55,550 nt of DNA, from the NCBI RefSeq assembly GCF_025165815.1, contig NZ_JAFFZE010000033.1, positions 1 through 55,550 of the forward strand. The letters are read 5' to 3'. Positions 1-7,960 of this stretch are shown piece after piece (position 1 is the first letter of the stretch; each line of letters starts with the position of its first letter). The notes beneath the pieces are model-generated. The model worked only from the letters and a program-made list of their open reading frames with translations, ran no database searches and was not told the DNA's origin. Both the position numbers and the translations under genes were made by a program. The DNA is from Actinophytocola gossypii. Its GTDB lineage: Bacteria; Actinomycetota; Actinomycetes; Mycobacteriales; Pseudonocardiaceae.

Positions 1-407
1 AACGCCTCCGGGCGCTCCACCGCGAGCTGCTCGATCTCCACACCACCCTCGGCGGAAGCCATCGCCAGGAACGTCCGATTGGTGCGATCCAACAGGAACG
101 AGAAGTAGTACTCCTCGGCGATGTCCGAGGCCGGGGTCACCAGGACCCGACGCACGGTGTGACCCTTGATGTCCAGGCCCAGGATGTCCTCCGCGCGGGC
201 CTGCGCCTCGGCCGGGTCGGCGGCCAGCTTCACACCGCCCGCCTTGCCCCGGCCGCCGGTCTTGACCTGGGCCTTGACCACGACGGTCTGGCCGAGTTCC
301 TCGGCGATCGCGCGGGCTTGGTCCGGGGTGTCGGCCACGGAGCCCGGCAGCACCGGAACCCCATGAGCCCCAAAGAGGTCCTTCGCCTGGTACTCGTACA
401 GATCCAC
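1..407 (-). CDS. sucC: Succinate-CoA ligase (ADP-forming) beta subunit, N-terminal part
   Basis: About 135 codons are visible; the gene runs off the left edge. The protein begins [20 protein letters not shown], the conserved SucC ATP-grasp start, and continues with [18 protein letters not shown], the nucleotide-binding loop region. With SucD it makes the TCA-cycle enzyme converting succinyl-CoA to succinate with ATP or GTP formation in the cytoplasm. The GTG start at 407 is chosen because an AGGAG lies about 9 nt upstream and the N-terminus fits the family. Next to an M23 peptidase, pcrA and chorismate mutase it reproduces the order around Rv0948c-Rv0951 of M. tuberculosis. sucD presumably follows outside the window. 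Confidence 0.96.
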   Translation of the reverse strand, partial: MDLYEYQAKDLFGAHGVPVLPGSVADTPDQARAIAEELGQTVVVKAQVKTGGRGKAGGVKLAADPAEAQARAEDILGLDIKGHTVRRVLVTPASDIAEEYYFSFLLDRTNRTFLAMASAEGGVEIEQLAVERPEA

Positions 408-509
408 TACGACGCTCTCCTGATCTACCGCTCGACGACCCGGTTCGGCACGACTGCAGACCCTAGCGACCAGCGTGGACCGCCGGTGCAGGGCGTCCGG
501 TGAGGTCGG

Positions 510-2312
510 TCACCGAGCGCGGTCCTGGTCGGGGGCCGGCCCGGCCGCCGCGATGGCGGCTCCGACGAGGAGAGCGAGGCAGCAGGCGAGCGAGAGCCAG
601 GTGCCGGAGCCGGCCGTGGCGTCCGCGACCCGGCCGGAGGTGAGCGGGAGTTCGAGGGCGTGCACGCCGACGACCGCGGCGGCGCCGAGCAGGAGCGCGG
701 CCGCGCGGGCGGGCCGGGCGAGGGCCGCGACGACCCCGGCGACGACCACCACGACCACGCCGAGCACGAGACCCCAGGAGGCGAACCGGAAGTCGGTCCA
801 GATGCCGGGGGCGACGAAGTTCGGCGCGGTGATCATGGGGAAGCCGAAGGCGCCGACGCTGAACAGGATGGCCGCGGCGACGGGCGCGACGACCGGGAGG
901 TGCGTGGAGCGCTCGGTGAGGTCGACGTCGTCGCGCTCGGCGCTCCCGGCGATCGTGGCGGTGATGGCCGCGGCGGCCGCGAGCACGACCGAGGCGCCCG
1001 CGAACCAGGCGCCCGCCCCGGTGCGAATGGTGTCGATCTGGTCGATGCCGGGGTAGGCGGCGAGGCTGCCGGACCCGGTGAACGCGGCGTCGAGCGCGGC
1101 GGCGGCGACGACCACGACCGACGCGAGCGAGACGACGAACGCTGGCCGGACGGTGGCGGCCCAGCGGTGGTGCAGGAGCGCGGCGCCGAGAACGCCGACG
1201 AGGATGCCGGCGGGCACGAGCTGCCGGTTGGCGTAGGCGGCGGGGTCGTCCGCCCCCTCGACGACGAGCAGCGGCGCGACGGCCCCGACCAGCGCGGCGA
1301 TACCGGTGAGCACGCCGAGCAGCCCGGTGGCCAGGTGCACCCGGCCGGGCTCGATGGCGAGTTCGCCTCCCGGTTCCTGGTCGGCGGAGACCCGTCCGCG
1401 CAGCCCCGCGGCGAGGAGCGCCAGGGCCGCGAGTGCCAGGTAGGGCCCCGCCGTCGGCTCGACCCGCTCGACGACCAGCCCGGCGACGATCTGCGGCACC
1501 GTGATCCCGGCGGTGGCGGCGAGGAGCCCGATCACGACGCCGCGCCGCACGGTGGTGGCCGCGTACACGCTCCCGCCGAGCACCGCGGCGACGACGAGGA
1601 GCCCGCCGATGCTGGGGAACGTGGAGGCGTCGATGAGGCCCTGGTCGAGCAGGAAGGCGTTGGTGGAGTGGAAGGGCGGCAGCGCGAGCCCGACCACCGC
1701 GAGCGGCCCGGCGGCGACCGCCCACCCGAGCGCGCGGCGGCGGGCGCGCACGTCACCGGTGCCGGCGTCGACCTCCAGCCCGTAGGCGGAGTCCGGGGCG
1801 GCCCCGGCACGTCCCGCCGCGAGCAGCCCGGCGAGCGCGGCGGCGAGGTGCCCCGCGACCAGTAGCCAGACCCCGTTGGCGTACTCGAGCTCGGTGAGGT
1901 CGGCCGGCACGAAGAACTCGGGCCGCGCGGCCCGGAGCGCGTCCCCGACGAACACGAGGTCGGCGACGGCGCGACCCGGTGCGAGGAGGCCGGCGCCGAC
2001 CAGAACCCCGGCACCGGCGAGCGCCCGCCCGGCGAGAACGAGCCCACCCGCGACGACCGGAACGAGAAAGGCGAGAAGGACGAGCAGAACCGTCGCGTCG
2101 TACCCGGCCGGCGGCGAGTCCTGGACGACGCCGACCAGCGCACCGGCGGTGAGGAGGGCGGCAGCGAGCACGGCCACGCCGAGCGCCGCTCGGAGGCGAG
2201 CGGGGGCGTCGCCCCAGCCGAGTCGCTCGGCCTCCTCGGCTGCGCGGACGTCGTCGAAGGTGTCACGCCGCCCACCCGAAGGGCCCTGCGGCGATCGAGT
2301 CCGCGAAGTCAT
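510..2312 (-). CDS. Large polytopic membrane protein of unknown function
   Basis: A 600-residue protein starting MTSRTRSPQGPSGGRR. A short charged cytoplasmic segment (RAAEEAERLGWGDAPARLRA) is followed by a dozen or more hydrophobic Ala/Val/Leu-rich helices up to the C-terminus, which ends in a short charged tail. No catalytic motif or named domain is recognised. A TTG at 2330 lies in frame upstream, but the ATG at 2312 is preferred because a TAGCGT -10-like hexamer sits 8 nt upstream, as in leaderless transcripts. It lies 102 bp upstream of sucC on the same strand, so co-transcription is possible. Function is not inferred. Confidence 0.85.
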   Translation of the reverse strand: MTSRTRSPQGPSGGRRDTFDDVRAAEEAERLGWGDAPARLRAALGVAVLAAALLTAGALVGVVQDSPPAGYDATVLLVLLAFLVPVVAGGLVLAGRALAGAGVLVGAGLLAPGRAVADLVFVGDALRAARPEFFVPADLTELEYANGVWLLVAGHLAAALAGLLAAGRAGAAPDSAYGLEVDAGTGDVRARRRALGWAVAAGPLAVVGLALPPFHSTNAFLLDQGLIDASTFPSIGGLLVVAAVLGGSVYAATTVRRGVVIGLLAATAGITVPQIVAGLVVERVEPTAGPYLALAALALLAAGLRGRVSADQEPGGELAIEPGRVHLATGLLGVLTGIAALVGAVAPLLVVEGADDPAAYANRQLVPAGILVGVLGAALLHHRWAATVRPAFVVSLASVVVVAAAALDAAFTGSGSLAAYPGIDQIDTIRTGAGAWFAGASVVLAAAAAITATIAGSAERDDVDLTERSTHLPVVAPVAAAILFSVGAFGFPMITAPNFVAPGIWTDFRFASWGLVLGVVVVVVAGVVAALARPARAAALLLGAAAVVGVHALELPLTSGRVADATAGSGTWLSLACCLALLVGAAIAAAGPAPDQDRAR

Positions 2313-3518
2313 CGCGGAGAACGCTAGCAAGGCGGAGCGTTTCCTACCCGTTACCCGTCGACGCCACGCCGAGCGGTGCGCCGGACGGTCGGGAATGGGG
2401 TTCGTCGGGCGGGGACGCCGGAGCCGGAAAGACGCCGGTTCGGAGGCGTGCGCTGTGCTGTCGCGCTACGCGTCCGCTGCTGGTCCGCTGCGCCCGGCGG
2501 GTCCGGCGAGCACGTCCGGCTTCGACCGCTGTCGAGGCCGAGCCACTGGTGACCCGCGCACCGGGCACTATGCGGGTCGCGTCTCGCTGGTCCGCCGTTC
2601 GCCGATTTCGCCAGCGGAGACTCGCGCGGGTGGCCACGGAAGGATCTGTGGGTCGGAAACGGGTACTCGCCGATCGCCAGCCGATCGCCAACGGGGGAAC
2701 TCCCTGGTCCCGAACGTGGGACTCGCACAACGGGAGCGGGGGACTCGCGGGCCCGGACCGACGGACTCCCGCAACGGGAGCGGGAAGCTCGCGGGTCCGG
2801 ACGGGGGAACTCCCGCGACGAGAGTGGGAACTCGCAGGTCCGGACAGGGGAACTCCCGCGACGAGAGTGGGAACTCGCAGGTCCGGACAGGGGAACTCCC
2901 GCGACGAGAGTGGGAACTCGCAGGTCCGGACAGGGGAACTCCCGCGACGAGAGTGGGAACTCGCAGGTCCGGACAGGGGAACTCGCGCAACGGGAGTGGG
3001 GGGACTCGCGGGTCCGGGCTGCGGCGTGGATCGGGAGCGGGGCGCTCGCCGGTCGTTGTAGGGCTCGTTGGTTGTGGACGTGGGAGGCGCTGGGGTTCGC
3101 GTTCGGAGGCGGTGGCTGGGGGGTGAGGACGGTGGTCCGGAGGGTGTCGAGGCGCTGAGGTTGCGTGCTTGAACAGTTACTTGGGTCACAGTTTGGGGTG
3201 GATTGAGCTTCACTTTGGGTCATTTTGGCTGGCTGGAGGGCTGGAGGGTGCCACCCGTTCGGCCCAGCTGGTTCGCGGAAGTTGCCCTGAGCGCTTCCCC
3301 TTCGTTACTGTCCCCCGGTCCGTTGTCACGGTCCGGTCACGAATTGGACAGGGTCGGCAACTGCTGACCCAGCCGGGATCCCCCGCCCGGTGTCCACGGA
3401 CGGCTCGCCCCCAACGAGCCGGACGTTCTGGTCGGACTCCCCGAAGGCGGAAGGGCAGGCCTTGTCTCGACATCGCTCCCCCGGCGATACCTGGGAGTGC
3501 GCAGCGCTCGACGAAGCT
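2313..3518. other. 1.2 kb intergenic region without a recognisable gene
   Basis: This lies between the start of the membrane protein gene and the chosen start of the M23 peptidase. Frames stay open on both strands only because of GC content and because a 43-bp repeat contributes no stops. It contains the tandem array at 2739-3030, a lower-GC patch around 3170-3235, and a hairpin of 8 pairs with an AACT loop at 3351-3370. The last part (about 3300-3518) looks like an untranslated leader of the peptidase, but no known riboswitch class could be matched. Confidence 0.7.
2739..3030. repeat. 43-bp tandem repeat array, about 7 units
   Basis: Four nearly identical 43-bp units occupy about 2808-2979, in exact register: the word AACTCCCGCGACG starts at 2808, 2851, 2894 and 2937, and AACTCGCG starts at 2980. 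More diverged units flank them on both sides. Each unit is two related halves of 21-22 bp, GGGAACTCGCAGGTCCGGACA and GGGAACTCCCGCGACGAGAGT plus one G. Because 43 is not a multiple of 3, the array is not a protein repeat. There are no unique spacers, so it is not CRISPR. The outer units contain ACTCGCGCAACGGGA, which links the array to the hairpin repeats at 29970 and 39524. Confidence 0.9.
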
Positions 3519-4298
3519 ATGGCCGAGCGCGCATCCAGCAACCGAGTTCGCGGATCACATCGAGTGGCACCACCCTCCTCCGCGCTTCGGGGTCGAGTCG
3601 TCGTCGCCGCGGTCGCGCTCGGTGCGATCGCCGCGGCCAGCGCCGGGCAGACGTTGCAGAGTGACGAGTCCTCCGCGGACATCTCGCCCCTCGCCGGCAG
3701 CCAGGGCACCCAGAACGCCTCCGCGGCCATGGGTATGGGCGGCAGCGGGAACAGCGCCAACACCGCCTCCCTCGCCGCGCCGGAGATCCTCACGGTCGCC
3801 GCCAAGAGCACGGCCGCCGCCCCGCTCGAGGCGCAGAAGATCGCCGCCACCGACACCATCGTGCGCAAGCGCGCCGAGCGGCTCGCCGCCATCGAGCGGG
3901 AGCGGAACCGGCCCAAGTTCGTCAAGCCCGCGCTCGGGCGGCTGTCCTCGGGCTACGGCGCCCGGTGGGGCGGGACCCACGAGGGCCTGGACATCGCCAA
4001 CCACATGGGCACCCCACTGGTGTCCGCCGCCGACGGCGTGGTCATCGAGGCCGGCCCGGCCAGCGGATTCGGGCTCTGGGTGCGGATCGAGCACGCGGAC
4101 GGCACCGTCACCGTCTACGGGCACATGGACACCATCACGGTCAACGTCGGCGAGTCGGTCAAGGCCGGCGACCAGATCGCCACCATGGGCAGCCGCGGCT
4201 ACTCCACCGGCCCGCACCTGCACTTCGAGGTCTGGGACCCGAACGGCTACAAGATCAACCCGCTGACCTGGCTCAACGAGCACGGCGTCTACTACTGA
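3519..4298 (+). CDS. M23 family metallopeptidase (LytM-type endopeptidase)
   Basis: A 259-residue protein. Basic residues precede a hydrophobic anchor or signal (RVVVAAVALGAIAAASA, about residues 25-41), then a charged, probably helical linker (about 90-130), then a C-terminal M23 domain. Zn-binding motifs are visible: HEGLDIA (first His and Asp) and HLHFEVW (HxH), with GLWVRIEHADGTVTVYGHMD in between. Such enzymes cleave peptidoglycan peptide bridges outside the membrane. The frame is open to a GTG at 3390, but the ATG at 3519 puts the basic N-terminus right before the signal. It occupies the position of Rv0950c beside sucC and pcrA. The last 26 bp overlap the convergent small gene. Confidence 0.92.
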   Translation: MAERASSNRVRGSHRVAPPSSALRGRVVVAAVALGAIAAASAGQTLQSDESSADISPLAGSQGTQNASAAMGMGGSGNSANTASLAAPEILTVAAKSTAAAPLEAQKIAATDTIVRKRAERLAAIERERNRPKFVKPALGRLSSGYGARWGGTHEGLDIANHMGTPLVSAADGVVIEAGPASGFGLWVRIEHADGTVTVYGHMDTITVNVGESVKAGDQIATMGSRGYSTGPHLHFEVWDPNGYKINPLTWLNEHGVYY

Positions 4299-4521
4299 TC
4301 CGCCGCACGAAGTAGGCTTCGGCCACCCGCCAGACCGAGCACGCTCCGCGTCGGCGACAGCCGTGACAGCCGTTGTGCAGTGCCAGCACGGCTCGCCAGG
4401 CGGCGACAAGCCGACGGGTCTCGACGGCGATCTTGCTCCGCTCCGGCTCGGCGAGCCGGTCGACCGCGTCGAGGTATCGGCCGACGCCCTCGGCGATGAG
4501 CCGGAACAGCAGCTCGTCCAC
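4273..4521 (-). CDS. Small conserved actinobacterial protein with Cys motif
   Basis: An 82-residue protein, VDELLFRLIAEGVGRYLDAV..., ending in an Arg-rich tail. It carries HNGCHGCRRRGACSVWRVAE, with three Cys in a CxxC-x5-C arrangement that could bind metal; this motif type recurs in small unnamed Pseudonocardiales proteins. The GTG at 4521 is favoured because AGGGGGA lies 7 nt upstream; an in-frame ATG at 4557 would add 12 residues and has no clear ribosome site. Its 3' end overlaps the end of the M23 gene tail to tail. Function unknown. Confidence 0.72.
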   Translation of the reverse strand: MDELLFRLIAEGVGRYLDAVDRLAEPERSKIAVETRRLVAAWRAVLALHNGCHGCRRRGACSVWRVAEAYFVRRISSRRRAR

Positions 4522-4596
4522 ATCTGAATCCCCCTGCCTGGTGGTGACAGGGATCATTTTCGCACAGGTGTTCGATGGCTGCCAGTCGGGTTCGAA

Positions 4597-6990
4597 CTAC
4601 AGTTTGACCAGCGGAACGCTGCCGATCAGCATCAGTCGGATCGTGCCCGCGGTGCCGAAGTCGATCGTGGCGGTGGCGCGCGGGCCGGCGCCGTCGGTGG
4701 CGACGACCGTGCCCAGGCCGTACTTGTCGTGGTTCACCCGGTCGCCGACGTCCAACGACAACGCCGGGGTGTCCTTCCACGCCCGCGCGGGGCCGAAGCC
4801 GGTCTGCGGACCGCCGCCGCCCCTGGCCCGGATCGCGTCCGAACGCCGCGAACCCCAGGTCGGCGCGCTGGGTGCGGAACGCTCCGGTTGCACCCGCCGC
4901 CAGTCGACCAGCTCCGCCGGGATCTCGTCGAGGAACCGGGACGGCGGGTTGGTCATCGGCTGCCCCCACGCGGACCGCACGATCGCGCGCGACAGGTACA
5001 GCCGCCGCTGCGCCCGCGTGATGCCCACGTACGCCAGCCTGCGCTCCTCGGCCAGCTCCACCGGGTCGCCGAGCGCCCGCATGTGCGGGAACACGCCGTC
5101 CTCCCAGCCGGTGCAGAACACCACCGGGTACTCCAGGCCCTTCGCGGTGTGCAGGGTCATCAGCGTGACCACCCCAGAGCCGGCCTCCTCGCCGTCCTCG
5201 GCTCCCGCGTCACCGTCCGGGATCTGGTCGGCGTCGGCCACCAGCGACACCCGTTCCAGGAACGCGGCCAGCGAACCCGGTTCGATCGCTGGCGGCTCCT
5301 CCGGGGCCTCGACGACCTCCTCCACACCGTCGAGGGCGTGCGCGAACTCCCTGGCGACGGTGACCAGCTCGGTCAGGTTCTCCAGCCGGGTGGCGTCCTG
5401 CGGGTCGTCGCTGTCCTCCAGTTCGGCGCGGTAGCCGGTGCGCTCCAGCACCGCCTCCAGCACCTCGGCCACCTCGTGGCCCTCGTCGACCATCGTGCGC
5501 AGGCCGTCGACCAGCTCGACGAAGCCGGCGATGGCGTTGCGGGAACGCGGGTTGAGCAGCGACACCTTGCCGTCGACGGCGTCGCGCAGGGCCGCGTTGA
5601 ACGAGATCCGCTCGCGGTCGGCGTGCGCGGACACGCAGGCCTCCGCGCGGTCGCCGATCCCCCGTTTGGGGACGTTGAGCACGCGGCGCAGGCTCACCGT
5701 GTCCTCCGGGTTGGCGAGTACCCGCAGGTAGGCGAGGGCGTCGCGGACCTCGCGCCGCTCGTAGAACCGGACGCCGCCGACCACCCGGTAGGGCAGGCCG
5801 AGCCGGACGAAGATCTCCTCGAACACCCGGGACTGGTTGTTCGTGCGGTAGAAGACGGCGACGTCCCCGTAGTGGAGGCCGTCGCCGGAATCCATCAGCT
5901 TGTCGATCTCGCCGGCGACGAACGCGGCCTCGTCGTGGTCGTTGTCGCCGACGTAGCCGACGATCTTCTCGCCGTCGCCGAGCGCGGTCCACAGCCGCTT
6001 GTCGCGCCGGTTCGGGTTGCGCGAGATGACGGCGTTGGCCGCGGTCAGGATGGTCTGGGTGGAGCGGTAGTTCTGCTCCAGCATGATCGTGGTGGCCTGC
6101 GGGTAGTCGCGCTCGAACTCGACGATGTTGCGAATGGTCGCGCCGCGGAAGGCGTAGATGGACTGGTCCGCGTCACCCACGACGCAAAGTTCACCCGGTT
6201 CTACACCGTTTTCACCCGTTCCAACGAGTTCGCGGACCAGTGTGTACTGCGCGTGGTTGGTGTCCTGGTACTCGTCTACCAGCACGTGCCGGAACCGGCG
6301 GCGGTAGTACTCGGCGACGTCCGGGTGCCGCTGCAGCAGCTCGACCGTGCGCATGATCAGGTCGTCGAAGTCGAACGCGTTGGCCAGCTCCAGCCGGCGC
6401 TGGTACTCGACGTAGACCTCGGCGGCGCGCCGCTCGAAGTCGTTGGCCGCGGCCTCCTTGGCGTCGGCGGCGACGACCAGCTCGTTCTTGAGGTTGGAGA
6501 TGTGCCCGGCGAGCCCGCGCGCGGTGTACCGCTTCGGGTCGATGTCCAGGTCGCGGGAGACGAGCGTGATCAGCCGCCGGGTGTCGTCGGCGTCGTAGAC
6601 CGAGAAGCTGGACTTCATGCCGAGCGTGGTGGCCTCGCGGCGCAGCACCCGCACGCACATGGAGTGGAACGTCGACACCCACATCGCGTTGGCGCGCCTG
6701 CCGACCAGCTCGACGACCCGCTCACGCATCTCGGCGGCGGCCTTGTTGGTGAACGTGATCGCCATGACCTGGCCGGGGTGCACGTCGCGTTCGGCGAGCA
6801 GGTAGGCGATGCGCCTGGTGAGCACCCTGGTCTTGCCCGAGCCGGCGCCGGCGACCACGAGCAGGGGTGTGCCGGCGTGCTGGACCGCCCGCCGCTGCTG
6901 GTCGTTCAGGTCGGCGAGCAGGTCGGCGGACCGCTTGCGGGGCCTGGCCGGAGCGGGGTTCTGGACGGGGATCTCGAACAGCGCACTCAT
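4597..6990 (-). CDS. pcrA: ATP-dependent DNA helicase, UvrD/PcrA family
   Basis: A 797-residue superfamily 1A helicase of normal length. Visible motifs are the Q-motif region LNDQQRRAVQH, Walker A GAGSGKT (about residues 48-54), AITFTNKAAAEMRERV (Ia), VDEYQDTNHAQY (II), GDADQSIYAFRGA (III), QNYRST (IV), TLHTAKGLEYPVVF (V) and YVGITRAQRRLYLSRA (VI). A C-terminal Tudor-like end (VGDRVNHDKYGLGTVVA) is typical of PcrA and of M. tuberculosis UvrD1. It unwinds DNA 3' to 5' in excision repair and in clearing transcription complexes. It is divergent from the chorismate mutase leader, an arrangement conserved in mycobacteria. Confidence 0.97.
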   Translation of the reverse strand: MSALFEIPVQNPAPARPRKRSADLLADLNDQQRRAVQHAGTPLLVVAGAGSGKTRVLTRRIAYLLAERDVHPGQVMAITFTNKAAAEMRERVVELVGRRANAMWVSTFHSMCVRVLRREATTLGMKSSFSVYDADDTRRLITLVSRDLDIDPKRYTARGLAGHISNLKNELVVAADAKEAAANDFERRAAEVYVEYQRRLELANAFDFDDLIMRTVELLQRHPDVAEYYRRRFRHVLVDEYQDTNHAQYTLVRELVGTGENGVEPGELCVVGDADQSIYAFRGATIRNIVEFERDYPQATTIMLEQNYRSTQTILTAANAVISRNPNRRDKRLWTALGDGEKIVGYVGDNDHDEAAFVAGEIDKLMDSGDGLHYGDVAVFYRTNNQSRVFEEIFVRLGLPYRVVGGVRFYERREVRDALAYLRVLANPEDTVSLRRVLNVPKRGIGDRAEACVSAHADRERISFNAALRDAVDGKVSLLNPRSRNAIAGFVELVDGLRTMVDEGHEVAEVLEAVLERTGYRAELEDSDDPQDATRLENLTELVTVAREFAHALDGVEEVVEAPEEPPAIEPGSLAAFLERVSLVADADQIPDGDAGAEDGEEAGSGVVTLMTLHTAKGLEYPVVFCTGWEDGVFPHMRALGDPVELAEERRLAYVGITRAQRRLYLSRAIVRSAWGQPMTNPPSRFLDEIPAELVDWRRVQPERSAPSAPTWGSRRSDAIRARGGGGPQTGFGPARAWKDTPALSLDVGDRVNHDKYGLGTVVATDGAGPRATATIDFGTAGTIRLMLIGSVPLVKL

Positions 6991-7034
6991 CGCCTGTCAA
7001 CGTTACCGGCAGGCACCGACAGCGCCGGCGCGGC

Positions 7035-7064
7035 TGGACACCGATGGGGCGGTGGTGACAGAAT
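7035..7064 (+). promoter_or_regulatory. Promoter giving a leaderless transcript for the aromatic leader peptide
   Basis: A -35-like TGGACA (7035-7040), an 18-nt spacer and a -10-like CAGAAT (7059-7064) are followed by 7 nt and then the GTG of the leader peptide at 7072. Transcription would therefore start at or next to the start codon. No Shine-Dalgarno sequence is visible. Each hexamer has one mismatch to the vegetative consensus. Confidence 0.6.
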
Positions 7065-7071
7065 CGATCCC

Positions 7072-7134
7072 GTGCGAAACCGCCACTTCGAGTTTTTCTA
7101 CGGGATCCGGACTCCGGCTCCCGTCGTGGCGTAG
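7072..7134 (+). CDS. Phe/Tyr-rich leader peptide upstream of chorismate mutase
   Basis: A 20-codon frame encoding MRNRHFEFFYGIRTPAPVVA, ending at the TAG 7132-7134. Three Phe and one Tyr fall within five consecutive codons (positions 6-10), matching the end products of the pathway whose gene lies 100 bp downstream. The likely start is leaderless (see 7035-7064). The rest of the frame encodes the first arm of a hairpin (7101-7123) that competes with pairing to the downstream terminator-like hairpin. This is the architecture of amino-acid attenuation: ribosome stalling at Phe/Tyr codons would signal charged tRNA shortage. The reading is inferred from sequence only. Confidence 0.75.
   Translation: MRNRHFEFFYGIRTPAPVVA
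7101..7123 (+). promoter_or_regulatory. Pause hairpin within the leader ORF, alternative to an antiterminator
   Basis: CGGGA (7101-7105) pairs with TCCCG (7119-7123), and CCGG (7107-7110) with CCGG (7114-7117), around a 3-nt loop. The same segment, GGACTCCGG (7109-7117), is a perfect 9-nt complement of CCGGAGTCC (7160-7168) in the left arm and loop of the downstream hairpin. The two pairings exclude each other, as expected for an attenuator switch. Confidence 0.6.
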
Positions 7135-7153
7135 CGCGTACCAAGACCACAAC

Positions 7154-7185
7154 GAAGCCCCGGAGTCCTCGGACCCCGGGGCTTC
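7154..7185 (+). terminator. Attenuator hairpin before chorismate mutase
   Basis: A perfect 10-bp stem, GAAGCCCCGG (7154-7163) with CCGGGGCTTC (7176-7185), encloses a 12-nt loop. It lies between the leader peptide and the chorismate mutase start at 7234. No U-run follows, which is usual for high-GC actinobacterial terminators. Its left arm overlaps the 9-nt segment that can instead pair with the leader ORF. Confidence 0.7.
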
Positions 7186-7233
7186 GGCGCACTGGGGCAG
7201 CGGGGCTCCACCGGAGCAGACGAGGATGAGGAC

Positions 7234-7521
7234 ATGCCCCAGAACACCGCCGCCGACGACACCGCGGGAGACGCGGCCGAGGTGGAGATCGACAAGCTCC
7301 GCGAGGAGATCGACTGGCTCGACGCGGAGATCCTGCGCCTGGTGAAACGCCGCGTCGAGGTGTCCAAGACGATCGGCGCGGCACGGATGGCGGCGGGCGG
7401 GCCGCGGATCGTCTACAACCGGGAGATCGACGTGCTGGCCCGGTACCGCGAACTCGGCACCGAGGGCCGCCGGCTGGCGATGGCGCTGCTCAACCTCGGC
7501 CGGGGGCCGCTGGGCCGCTAG
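7234..7521 (+). CDS. Chorismate mutase, AroQ type
   Basis: A 95-residue helical protein with the AroQ pattern: IDKLREEIDWLDAEILRLVK, then RRVEVSKTIGAARM, GGPRIVYNREIDVLARYREL and a short final helix. The length and motifs match the small mycobacterial enzyme Rv0948c (AroQ-delta), which gains full activity in complex with DAHP synthase. It rearranges chorismate to prephenate, the branch to Phe and Tyr. A GAGGATGAGGAC just before the ATG supplies the ribosome site. The upstream aromatic leader peptide and hairpins suggest regulation by Phe/Tyr supply. It is divergent from pcrA. Confidence 0.93.
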   Translation: MPQNTAADDTAGDAAEVEIDKLREEIDWLDAEILRLVKRRVEVSKTIGAARMAAGGPRIVYNREIDVLARYRELGTEGRRLAMALLNLGRGPLGR

Positions 7522-7584
7522 GCGTCCCCGAATTCAGGGATGTCACCCATCCCGGCGGGGGCGGCGGACGGGCACACTGGAGTC

Positions 7585-7893
7585 ATGTTCAACCTGATCG
7601 CCGTCGTCATCGCCATCGCCGCGGTGGTGGCCACCCTGGGTCACGTCGGTTACCTCGCGCTGCTGAACTCGGCGGCGAACAAGCGGGCTGGCGGGACACC
7701 GGTCGCCCAGTACGTGCGGTCGCGCTGGCCGGTGGCGGGCGTCACCACGGCCGGCGCGCTGCTCGCCTGGGCGCTGACCGCGGGCGACGCGGCCGTCGTC
7801 GACACGCTGGCGATCCTGCTGGCGGCCGGTTCGGGCGGGGTGGCGGCGAAGTCGCTGCAGTCGACGAAGGAGCGGTACCGCACCGGCCAGTAG
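7585..7893 (+). CDS. Small integral membrane protein, unknown function
   Basis: A 102-residue protein beginning MFNLIAVVIAIAAVVATLGHVGYLALLN, with further hydrophobic segments near VAGVTTAGALLAWALTAGDA and VVDTLAILLAAGSGGVAA, so three transmembrane helices are likely. The ATG at 7585 follows CTGGAG and starts exactly at the first helix; an in-frame GTG or ATG further upstream would add a hydrophilic tail without support. No domain is recognised. It lies 63 bp after chorismate mutase and may share its transcript. Confidence 0.75.
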   Translation: MFNLIAVVIAIAAVVATLGHVGYLALLNSAANKRAGGTPVAQYVRSRWPVAGVTTAGALLAWALTAGDAAVVDTLAILLAAGSGGVAAKSLQSTKERYRTGQ

Positions 7894-7960
7894 GCGTCAC
7901 CCTGTCGAGTGACAGGAGCCTGCGCACGCCAACCGTGCGCGACGGCTTACTGTGGGTCAG

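Noticed and set aside
660-1865. Long plus-strand open frames opposite the membrane protein gene
   Set aside because: These are antisense frames kept open by high GC; their products are Gly/Arg/Asp-rich without domain features. The same holds opposite pcrA, guaA, guaB and groEL1.
2739-3030. CRISPR array
   Set aside because: The 43-bp units follow each other without unique spacers and no cas gene is present.
3300-3518. Possible c-di-AMP (ydaO) riboswitch before the M23 peptidase
   Set aside because: Such switches often precede cell-wall hydrolases in actinobacteria and a hairpin at 3351-3370 is present, but the conserved core sequences of the class could not be found.
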